Source: Trypanosoma brucei gambiense DAL972 (Eukaryota > Euglenozoa > Kinetoplastea > Trypanosomatida > Trypanosomatidae). Taken from it: a DNA stretch of 64,000 nucleotides. A model generated the notes under the pieces. The model saw only the letters and a list, made by a program, of their open reading frames with translations, was not told the origin of the DNA and did no database searches. Made by a program: the position numbers and the translations under genes. This document shows, piece by piece, positions 44,288-54,500 of the stretch. Positions within the stretch are counted from its first letter, which is position 1, and each line of letters opens with the position of its first letter. The DNA is taken from contig NC_026735.1 of the NCBI RefSeq assembly GCF_000210295.1, positions 755,749 to 819,748 on the forward strand. Reading direction: 5' to 3'.

Positions 44288-44623
44288 ATGTCTGGTGAGG
44301 AACCCACTAAATTGCAGCGAACAGAGTCTGGTGCGAGGGTGATCAAAACCAAAGAATTTCTTCGTACCAGCGTCGCCGAGGGCCCTTTCTGTCTCCTCGA
44401 CAGTGCTGTGAAGAATGGAACACGCGTGTTCATCCAGTCCCGCTACAACAAGTCCCTCGTCGCAACCGTCGTTGCCTTCGACAAACACTTTAACCTCGTG
44501 TTGCGGGATGCTGTGGAGTTAACAATGGTCAACAATGAGCAGAAAGAGCGCTCCATTCGGAACATGTTCTTGCGTGGCGCCTCTGTGGTGTTCATCGTGA
44601 GGTTGCCGCAGAGCGCTGTATAG
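44288..44623 (+). CDS. SmD2: Small nuclear ribonucleoprotein Sm D2
   Basis: 111 residues, the usual size. The frame is open upstream to a TTG at 44237, but the ATG at 44288 (MSGEEPTK) follows the splice acceptor. The SmD2-type N-terminal helix is followed by the Sm1 motif (NGTRVFIQSRYNKSLVATVV then FDKHFNLVL) and the Sm2 motif (FLRGASVVFIVRLP). SmD2 is one of seven proteins in the Sm ring of U1, U2, U4 and U5 snRNPs and of the spliced-leader RNP, acting in the nucleus. It pairs with SmD1 and SmF in the ring. In trypanosomes the U2 and U4 snRNPs carry variant Sm subunits that replace other ring members, while D2 is retained. From memory the T. brucei gene is Tb927.2.5850. Confidence 0.95.
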   Translation: MSGEEPTKLQRTESGARVIKTKEFLRTSVAEGPFCLLDSAVKNGTRVFIQSRYNKSLVATVVAFDKHFNLVLRDAVELTMVNNEQKERSIRNMFLRGASVVFIVRLPQSAV

Positions 44624-45136
44624 TGGCACTGCGGCACTTGTGGGGGCGAAAATACAATACGCAGCAGCGCAGTTGCGGGAAAACGATTGTATTGAACATG
44701 GTTGTTTTTGAGTTTCTTGTTGTCGCTGCTTCGTTGTTCATTTTTTCTTTTTCGGTGTGCTCGGCTATTCGCACCGCATTCCCCCCACAGTGTTAAGAAG
44801 CCGTGGGGGCCGTTTAGGATGCGGTGTCAAAATTTATTGTAAAAGCGGTGTGTACCTGTGTAAGAGAGAATCGTTCAACAGTTCTTCTTTTTCTTTGTGG
44901 GACGAGTTTCTCCTTCTTCACTCCGTACTCGTGGACATAAGCTAAATCCCACTTATACAGTTGCCTTTTCTTCTTCCCGTTCTGCCACTACACATTTGTT
45001 TCGTACCGTAGGGAGGAATACCTTTTTGTTCTTGGCAGACAAAAGGGACCAAACAAACAAGAGGTTAACTAGGGAACGGGTATATATATATACATATATT
45101 GATTTTTTTTGCTCTACATAAATAAGAAATTATACA
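44624..45136. promoter_or_regulatory. Intergenic region with splice acceptor
   Basis: A pyrimidine-rich tract (44959-45006) ends in CGTACCGTAG with AG at 45010-45011. It gives a 5'UTR of about 126 nt for the repeat giant. No gene seen. Confidence 0.55.
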
Positions 45137-48100
45137 ATGGTTGCCACGGAACAATCAAGAAGAGGACAAGATCCGTGTGGAGATGTAACCGACATACGAA
45201 AACCCTCCTCAATAGAGGCAGCGGAGCCTTCAGACTATTCGTCGAGCTCAGGCAATAGAGGTGAGGGCGGACGCGAATCTCGGGGTATTTGGACATTCAA
45301 ACGTGCATCATTAGTTTCGGTACCACAAACTCCCAAAACACATCAAGCTAGCTGGTCAACGAGCAATAGAGAAGGAATAGGAGGAGGAAACAGACATCGT
45401 GTGTCATGGCACCAACATCTCGATCCCCATCCTAACACAGGAGCTTCGGTAGATGATGGAGCAACTTTCTGGAAAGTCCCTCGTAAAGTTTCTGAGGATC
45501 CTGAAAATAATATGTCGACTACACACTCAATTTCCACGAGTGTATCGGATCCAGTCTCCCCATCAGCAGCAAATGTGGTAGTCAAGTCTGCGACCGCCGA
45601 AAATATTTGTGTTGGAGCTTCAACCGACGGGGAAATGAAAGCAATGCCTCACAGTATGCTGCTTGATGGGGAAGTGTGGGAGTACATATATCTTAGAAAA
45701 TCGTCTGAACTGCGGGATGCCTTTGCTTCTGATATTGGCGATGTGTTAGGTTTTCCTTTTTCGACACCCATTGAGTTTACACCCACAAGAACTGGAATAT
45801 TAGCGCACTGTACATTACTGTATCCTGAGACCATGAAAACTGAAGAGCTATACGAGAGGTTATCGCGAGACAAATTTCCCGCGATGAGAAGACTATATCA
45901 AACAGCAAAACGAGAGCACATGATAACAAGTTGCTCGACGATGTACACCACGAACATTTCTGACAGGCCCATAAGTCCACCGCCGGAAGATATGGACGGA
46001 CGCCGAGGCAGCATGCAAATGATGTCTTCTGCAACTAGTACAAACCATAAACCTGAAGAATATTGTCTGTCAAAAAGGGAAGAAAGTAGAGATGCAACTA
46101 AAGAAGATGCGACCGGAATGGACACCGAATCGCAAGAAATTCATTATAGTCGTTTCACCGAACGGTCTATGAGTCGCATATCCATGGTTCCTGCTGATGT
46201 CCGTGAGGCTGGTATGTCTAAGAGTGAGGTTGAACCATCTTTAGCAGCCAGTCTGAAATGTGGCAAATGTCTTGATCAGTCTATGAGTCGCTCATCGACA
46301 TTGCCTGATGATGTCCGTGAGGCTGGTATGTCTAAGAGCCATGTTGTGACATCGCGTGCAGCCAGTCCCAGATGTGCCAAATGTCTTGATCAGTCTATGA
46401 GTCGCTCATCGACATTGCCTGATGATGTCCGTGAGGCTGGTATGTCTAAGAGCCATGTTGTGACATCGCGTGCAGCCAGTCCCAGATGTGCCAAATGTCT
46501 TGATCAGTCTATGAGTCACATATCCATGGTTCCTGCTGATGTCCGTGAGGCTGGTATGTCTAAGAGCCATGTAGTGACATCGCGTGCAGCCAGTCCCAGA
46601 TGTGCCAAATGTCTTGATCAGTCTATGAGTCGCTCATCGACATTGCCTGATGATGTCCGTGAGGCTGGTATGTCTAAGAGCCATGTTGTGACATCGCGTG
46701 CAGCCAGTCCCAGATGTGCCAAATGTCTTGATCAGTCTATGAGTCGCATATCCATGGTTCCTGCTGATGTCCGTGAGGCTGGTATGTCTAAGAGCCATGT
46801 TGTGACATCGCGTGCAGCCAGTCCCAGATGTGCCAAATGTCTTGATCAGTCTATGAGTCGCACATCCACATTGCCTGATGATATCCGTGAGGCTGGTATG
46901 TCTAAGAGCCATGCTGTGACATCGCGTGCAGCCAGTCCCAGATGTGCCAAATGTCTTGATCAGTCTATGAGTCACATATCCATGGTTCCTGCTGATGTCC
47001 GTGAGGCTGGTATGTCTAAGAGCCACGTTGTGACATCGCGTGCAGCCAGTCTGAGATGTGCCAAATGTCTTGATCAGTCTATGAGTCACATATCCATGGT
47101 TCCTGCTGATGTCCGTGAGGCTGGTATGTCTAAGAGCCATGTAGTGACATCGCGTGCAGCCAGTCCCAGATGTGCCAAATGTCTTGATCAGTCTATGAGT
47201 CACATATCCATGGTTCCTGCTGATGTCCGTGAGGCTGGTATGTCTAAGAGCCATGTAGTGACATCGCGTGCAGCCAGTCCCAGATGTGCCAAATGTCTTG
47301 ATCAGTCTATGAGTCGCACATCCACATTGCCTGATGATATCCGTGAGGCTGGTATGTCTAAGAGCCATGCTGTGACATCGCGTGCAGCCAGTCCCAGATG
47401 TGCCAAATGTCTTGATCAGTCTATGAGTCACATATCCATGGTTCCTGCTGATGTCCGTGAGGCTGGTATGTCTAAGAGCCATGTAGTGACATCGCGTGCA
47501 GCCAGTCCCAGATGTGCCAAATGTCTTGATCAGTCTATGAGTCACATATCCACATTGCCTGATGATATCCGTGAGGCTGGTATGTCTAAGAGCCATGTTG
47601 TGACATCGCGTGCAGCCAGTCCCAGATGTGCCAAATGTCTTGATCAGTCTATGAGTCGCACATCCACGGTTCCTGATGATGTCCGTGAGGCTGGTATGTC
47701 TAAGAGCCATGTAGTGACATCGCGTGCAGCCAGTCCCAGATGTGCCAAATGTCTTGATCAGTCTATGAGTCGCTCATCCACATTGCCTGATGATGTCCGT
47801 GAGGCTGGTATGTCTAAGAGCCATGTTGTGACATCGCGTGCAGCCAGTCCCAGATGTGCCAAATGTCTTGATCAGTCTATGAGTCGCATATCCACGGTTC
47901 CTGATGATGTCCGTGAGGCTGGTATGTCTAAGAGCCATGTTGTGACATCGCGTGCAGCCAGTCCCAGATGTGCCAAATGTCTTGATCAGTCTATGAGTCG
48001 CACATCCACATTGCCTGATGATATCCGTGAGGCTGGTATGTCTAAGAGCCATGTTGTGACATCGCGTGCAGCCAGTCCCAGATGTGGCAAATGTCTTGAT

Positions 48101-48681
48101 CAGTCTATGAGTCGCATATCCATGGTTCCTGCTGATGTCCGTGAGGCTGGTATGTCTAAGAGCCATGTAGTGACATCTCGTGCAGCCAGTCCCAGATGTG
48201 CCAAATGTCTTGATCAGTCTATGAGTCACATAACCATGGTTCCTGCTGATGTCCGTGAGGCTGGTATGTCTAAGAGCCACGTTGTGACATCGCGTGCAGC
48301 CAGTCCCAGATGTGCCAAATGTCTTGATCAGTCTATGAGTCGTATATCCATGGTTCCTGCTGATATCCGTGAGGCTGGTATGTCTAAGAGCCACGTTGTG
48401 ACATCGCGTGCAGCCAGTCTGAAATGTGGGAAATGTCTTGATCAGTCTATGAGTCACATATCCATGGTTCCTGCTGATGTCCGTGAGGCTGGTATGTCTA
48501 AGAGCCATGTAGTGACATCGCGTGCAGCCAGTCCCAGATGTGCCAAATGTCTTGATCAGTCTATGAGTCACATATCCATGGTTCCTGCTGATGTCCGTGA
48601 GGCTGGTATGTCTAAGAGCCATGTAGTGACATCGCGTGCAGCCAGTCCCAGATGTGCCAAATGTCTTGATCAGTCTTTGAG
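45137..48681 (+). CDS. Giant 38-residue-repeat cytoskeletal protein, N-terminal part before gap
   Basis: The ATG at 45137 follows a good acceptor. The first 343 codons are unique. They comprise a Ser-rich basic head and then a module containing WKVPRKVSEDPENN and a domain of about 80 residues. In that domain LDGEVWEYIYLRKSSELRDA, ASDIGDVLGFPF and KFPAMRRLYQ line up with the repeated domain of FLAM8 and so with the FAZ1-type domain. From 46166 there are 22 complete units of 38 codons (pattern SMSHISMVPADVREAGMSKS then HVVTSRAASPRCAKCLDQ). A 23rd unit is cut by the gap at 48682. The 38-residue period equals that reported for the T. brucei microtubule-associated repetitive proteins MARP-1/2, but I cannot confirm the sequence match. 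Role inferred: subpellicular or flagellum-attachment cytoskeleton. It is one gene with the segment starting at 48783. Confidence 0.85.
46166..48681 (+). repeat. 38-residue (114-bp) repeat array 1, 22 units
   Basis: 2516 bp = 22 x 114 + 8. Units are almost identical. Variation is concentrated in the six residues after SMS (HISMVP, RSSTLP, RISMVP, RTSTLP) and a few silent sites. Unit 1 is of the SEVEPSLAASLKCGKC type; most of the others are SHVVTSRAASPRCAKC type. Confidence 0.97.
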
Positions 48682-48781
48682 NNNNNNNNNNNNNNNNNNN
48701 NNNNNNNNNNNNNNNNNNNNNNNNNNNNNNNNNNNNNNNNNNNNNNNNNNNNNNNNNNNNNNNNNNNNNNNNNNNNNNNNN
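48682..48781. other. Assembly gap (100 N) inside repeat array
   Basis: The gap opens after base 8 of one unit and closes on the last base of another. The true missing length must therefore be 105 + 114n bases if the phase is kept. With 105 the reading frame is restored; with the nominal 100 it is not. The base before the gap (TCTTTGAG instead of TCTATGAG) looks like low-quality contig-end sequence. Confidence 0.97.
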
Positions 48782-48782
48782 G

Positions 48783-51518
48783 TCTATGAGTCGCATATCC
48801 ATGGTTCCTGCTGATGTCCGTGAGGCTGGTATGTCTAAGAGTGAGGTTGAACCATCTTTAGCAGCCAGTCTGAAATGTGGCAAATGTCTTGATCAGTCTA
48901 TGAGTCGCTCATCGACATTGCCTGATGATGTCCGTGAGGCTGGTATGTCTAAGAGCCATGTTGTGACATCGCGTGCAGCCAGTCCCAGATGTGCCAAATG
49001 TCTTGATCAGTCTATGAGTCACATATCCATGGTTCCTGCTGATGTCCGTGAGGCTGGTATGTCTAAGAGCCATGTAGTGACATCGCGTGCAGCCAGTCCC
49101 AGATGTGCCAAATGTCTTGATCAGTCTATGAGTCGCACATCCACATTGCCTGATGATGTCCGTGAGGCTGGTATGTCTAAGAGCCATGTTGTGACATCGC
49201 GTGCAGCCAGTCCCAGATGTGCCAAATGTCTTGATCAGTCTATGAGTCACATATCCATGGTTCCTGCTGATGTCCGTGAGGCTGGTATGTCTAAGAGCCA
49301 TGTAGTGACATCGCGTGCAGCCAGTCCCAGATGTGCCAAATGTCTTGATCAGTCTATGAGTCACATATCCATGGTTCCTGCTGATGTCCGTGAGGCTGGT
49401 ATGTCTAAGAGCCACGTTGTGACATCGCGTGCAGCCAGTCCCAAATGTGCCAAATGTCTTGATCAGTCTATGAGTCACATATCCATGGTTCCTGCTGATG
49501 TCCGTGAGGCTGGTATGTCTAAGAGCCATGTAGTGACATCGCGTGCAGCCAGTCCCAGATGTGCCAAATGTCTTGATCAGTCTATGAGTCACATATCCAT
49601 GGTTCCTGCTGATGTCCGTGAGGCTGGTATGTCTAAGAGCCATGTTGTGACATCGCGTGCAGCCAGTCCCAGATGTGCCAAATGTCTTGATCAGTCTATG
49701 AGTCGCATATCCATGGTTCCTGCTGATGTCCGTGAGGCTGGTATGTCTAAGAGCCATGTTGTGACATCGCGTGCAGCCAGTCCCAGATGTGCCAAATGTC
49801 TTGATCAGTCTATGAGTCGCACATCCACATTGCCTGATGATATCCGTGAGGCTGGTATGTCTAAGAGCCATGTAGTGACATCGCGTGCAGCCAGTCCCAG
49901 ATGTGCCAAATGTCTTGATCAGTCTATGAGTCGCATATCCACGTTGCCTGCTGATGTCCGTGAGGCTGGTATGTCTAAGAGCCATGTTGTGACATCGCGT
50001 GCAGCCAGTCCCAGATGTGCCAAATGTCTTGATCAGTCTATGAGTCGCATATCCATGGTTCCTGCTGATGTCCGTGAGGCTGGTATGTCTAAGAGCCATG
50101 TTGTGACATCGCGTGCAGCCAGTCCCAGATGTGCCAAATGTCTTGATCAGTCTATGAGTCGCATATCCACGTTTCCTGCTGATGTCCGTGAGGCTGGTAT
50201 GTCTAAGAGCCATGTTGTGACATCGCGTGCAGCCAGTCCCAGATGTGCCAAATGTCTTGATCAGTCTATGAGTCGCACATCCACATTGCCTGATGATGTC
50301 CGTGAGGCTGGTATGTCTAAGAGCCATGTTGTGACATCGCGTGCAGCCAGTCCCAGATGTGCCAAATGTCTTGATCAGTCTATGAGTCGCATATCCATGG
50401 TTCCTGCTGATGTCCGTGAGGCTGGTATGTCTAAGAGCCATGTTGTGACATCGCGTGCAGCCAGTCCCAGATGTGCCAAATGTCTTGATCAGTCTATGAG
50501 TCGCATATCCATGGTTCCTGCTGATGTCCGTGAGGCTGGTATGTCTAAGAGCCATGTTGTGACATCGCGTGCAGCCAGTCCCAGATGTGCCAAATGTCTT
50601 GATCAGTCTATGAGTCGTATATCCATGGTTCCTGCTGATGTCCGTGAGGCTGGTATGTCTAAGAGCCATGTTGTGACATCGCGTGCAGCCAGTCCCAGAT
50701 GTGCCAAATGTCTTGATCAGTCTATGAGTCACATATCCATGGTTCCTGCTGATGTCCGTGAGGCTGGTATGTCTAAGAGCCATGTAGTGACATCGCGTGC
50801 AGCCAGTCCCAGATGTGCCAAATGTCTTGATCAGTCTATGAGTCACATATCCATGGTTCCTGCTGATGTCCGTGAGGCTGGTATGTCTAAGAGCCATGTA
50901 GTGACATCGCGTGCAGCCAGTCCCAGATGTGCCAAATGTCTTGATCAGTCTATGAGTCGCTCATCCACATTGCCTGATGATATCCGTGAGGATGGTATGT
51001 CTAAGAGCCATGTTGTGACATCGCGTGCAGCCAGTCCCAGATGTGCCAAATGTCTTGATCAGTCTATGAGTCGCATATCCATGGTTCCTGCTGATGTCCG
51101 TGAGGCTGGTATGTCTAAGAGCCATGTTGTGACATCGCGTGCAGCCAGTCCCAGATGTGCCAAATGTCTTGATCAGTCTATGAGTCGCTCATCGACATTG
51201 CCTGATGATATCCGTGAGGCTGGTATGTCTAAGAGCCATGTAGTGACATCGCGTGCAGCCAGTCCCAGATGTGCCAAATGTCTTGATCAGTCTATGAGTC
51301 ACATATCCATGGTTCCTGCTGATGTCCGTGAGGCTGGTATGTCTAAGAGCCACGTTGTGACATCGCGTGCAGCCAGTCCCAGATGTGCCAAATGTCTTGA
51401 TCAGTCTATGAGTCGCTCATCGACATTGCCTGATGATATCCGTGAGGCTGGTATGTCTAAGAGCCATGTAGTGACATCGCGTGCAGCCAGTCCCAGATGT
51501 GCCAAATGTCTTGATCAG
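48783..51518 (+). repeat. 38-residue repeat array 2, 24 units
   Basis: 2736 bp = exactly 24 x 114. Apart from unit 1 (SEVEPSLAASLKCGKC) the units are of the HVVTSRAASPRCAKC type with alternating head hexapeptides. The antisense frame is open over nearly the whole array as a side effect of the repeat. Confidence 0.97.
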
Positions 51519-54500
51519 TCTATGAGTGTTGGGTCTGATTTTGTTTCTGTTTTGTTAGTTGGTGGTGTAAATGAAGTTGGCAAGGACCGCTCTGGTTGCC
51601 AAAGGAAACGGTACCCCGTGTCGTGGCACAAACATTGTGATGGTCCTTCGCCGTTGCGATCTTTGTGTGATGATGGGGCAACTTTCTGGAAAGTTCCTCG
51701 TAAAGTTTCTGAGGATCCTGAAAATAATATGTCGACTGCACACTCAATTTCCACGAGTGTATCGGATCCAGTCTCCCCATCAGCAGTAAATGTGGTGGTA
51801 AAGTACAGTGGAGCCGAAAATATTTGTGTTGGAGCTTCAACCGACGGGGAAATGAAAGCAATGCCTCACACCATGCTGCTTGATGGGGAAGTGTGGGAGT
51901 ACATATATCTTAGAAAATCGTCTGAACTGCGGGATGCCTTTGCTTCTGATATTGGCGATGTGTTAGGTTTTCCTTTTTCGACACCCATTGAGTTTACACC
52001 CACAAGAACTGGAATATTAGCGCACTGTACATTACTGTATCCTGAGACCATGAAAACTGAAGAGCTATACGAGAGGTTATCGCGAGACAAATTTCCCGCG
52101 ATGAGAAGACTATATCAAACAGCAAAACGAGAGCAGATGATAACAAGTTGCTCGACGATGTACACCACGAACATTTGTGACAGGCCCATAAGTCCACCGC
52201 CGGAAGATATGGACGGACGCCGAGGCAGCATGCAAATGATGTCTTCTGCAACTAGTACAAACCATAAACCTGAAGAATATTGTCCGTCAAAAAGGGAAGA
52301 AAGTAGAGATGCAACTGAAGAAGATGCGACCGGAATGGCCACCGAATCGCAAGAAATTCATTATAGTCGTTTCACCGAACGGTCTATGAGTCGCATATCC
52401 ATGGTTCCTGCTGATGTCCGTGAGGCTGGTATGTCTAAGAGCCATGTTGTGACATCGCGTGCAGCCAGTCCCAGATGTGCCAAATGTCTTGATCAGTCTA
52501 TGAGTCACATATCCATGGTTCCTGCTGATGTCCGTGAGGCTGGTATGTCTAAGAGCCATGTAGTGACATCGCGTGCAGCCAGTCCCAGATGTGCCAAATG
52601 TCTTGATCAGTCTATGAGTCGCTCATCGACATTGCCTGCTGATGTCCGTGAGGCTGGTATGTCTAAGAGCCATGTTGTGACATCGCGTGCAGCCAGTCCC
52701 AGATGTGCCAAATGTCTTGATCAGTCTATGAGTCGCTCATCGACATTGCCTGATGATGTCCGTGAGGCTGGTATGTCTAAGAGCCATGTAGTGACATCGC
52801 GTGCAGCCAGTCCCAGATGTGCCAAATGTCTTGATCAGTCTATGAGTCGCTCATCGACATTGCCTGATGATATTCGTGAGGCTGGTATGTCTCAGAGCCA
52901 AATTGGAACATTACCCGCAACTGTTCCCGTTTATTGCCCACAATTGCTTGAGCGCTGTATGAGCTGTGCTTCTACTATACTTGCTGATGTCCGTGAGGCT
53001 GGTATGTCTCAGAGCCAGATTGGAACATTACCCGCAACTATTCCCGTTTATTGCCCACAATTGCTTGAGCGCTGTATGAGCTGTGCTTCTACTATACTTG
53101 CTGATGTCCGTGAGGCTGGTATGTCTAAGAGTGAGGTTGAACCATCTTTAGCAGCCAGTCTGAAATGTGGCAAATGTCTTGATCAGTCTATGAGTCGCAT
53201 ATCTATGATGCCTGCTGATGTCCGTGAGGCTGGTATGTCTAAGAGTGAGGTTGAACCATCTTTAGCAGCCAGTCTGAAATGTGGCAAATGTCTTGATCAG
53301 TCTATGAGTCGCATATCTATGATGCCTGCTGATGTCCGTGAGGCTGGTATGTCTAAGAGTGAGGTTGAACCATCTTTAGCAGCCAGTCCCAGATGTGGCA
53401 AATGTCTTGATCAGTCTATGAGTCGCATATCTATGATGCCTGCTGATGTCCGTGAGGCTGGTATGTCTAAGAGTGAGGTTGAACCATCTTTAGCAGCCAG
53501 TCTGAAATGTGGCAAATGTCTTGATCAGTCTATGAGTCGCATATCTATGATGCCTGCTGATGTCCGTGAGGCTGGTATGTCTAAGAGTGAGGTTGAACCA
53601 TCTTTAGCAGCCAGTCCCAGATGTGGCAAATGTCTTGATCAGTCTATGAGTCGCATATCTATGATGCCTGCTGATGTCCGTGAGGCTGGTATGTCTAAGA
53701 GTGAGGTTGAACCATCTTTAGCAGCCAGTCTGAAATGTGGCAAATGTCTTGATCAGTCTATGAGTCGCATATCTATGATGCCTGCTGATGTCCGTGAGGC
53801 TGGTATGTCTAAGAGTGAGGTTGAACCATCTTTAGCAGCCAGTCTGAAATGTGGGAAATGTCTTGATCAGTCTATGAGTCGCATATCCATGGTTCCTGCT
53901 GATGTCCGTGAGGCTGGTATGTCTAAGAGTGAGGTTGAACCATCTTTAGCAGCCAGTCTGAAATGTGGCAAATGTCTTGATCAGTCTATGAGTCGCATAT
54001 CTATGATGCCTGCTGATGTCCGTGAGGCTGGTATGTCTAAGAGTGAGGTTGAACCATCTTTAGCAGCCAGTCTGAAATGTGGCAAATGTCTTGATCAGTC
54101 TATGAGTCGCATATCTATGATGCCTGCTGATGTCCGTGAGGCTGGTATGTCTAAGAGTGAGGTTGAACCATCTTTAGCAGCCAGTCTGAAATGTGGCAAA
54201 TGTCTTGATCAGTCTATGAGTCGCATATCTATGATGCCTGCTGATGTCCGTGAGGCTGGTATGTCTAAGAGTGAGGTTGAACCATCTTTAGCAGCCAGTC
54301 TGAAATGTGGCAAATGTCTTGATCAGTCTATGAGTCGCATATCTATGATGCCTGCTGATGTCCGTGAGGCTGGTATGTCTAAGAGTCAGGTTGAACCATC
54401 TTTAGCAGCCAGTCCGAAATGTGGCAAATGTCTTGATCAGTCTATGAGTCGCATATCCATGATTCCTGCTGATGTCCGTGAGGCTGGTATGTCTAAGAGC

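Noticed and set aside
48909..50897. 662-codon antisense ORF over repeat array 2 (also 46634-47710 and 47774-48883)
   Set aside because: It is open only because one 114-bp unit happens to lack antisense stops and is repeated. The sense frame has the unique domains and the start context.
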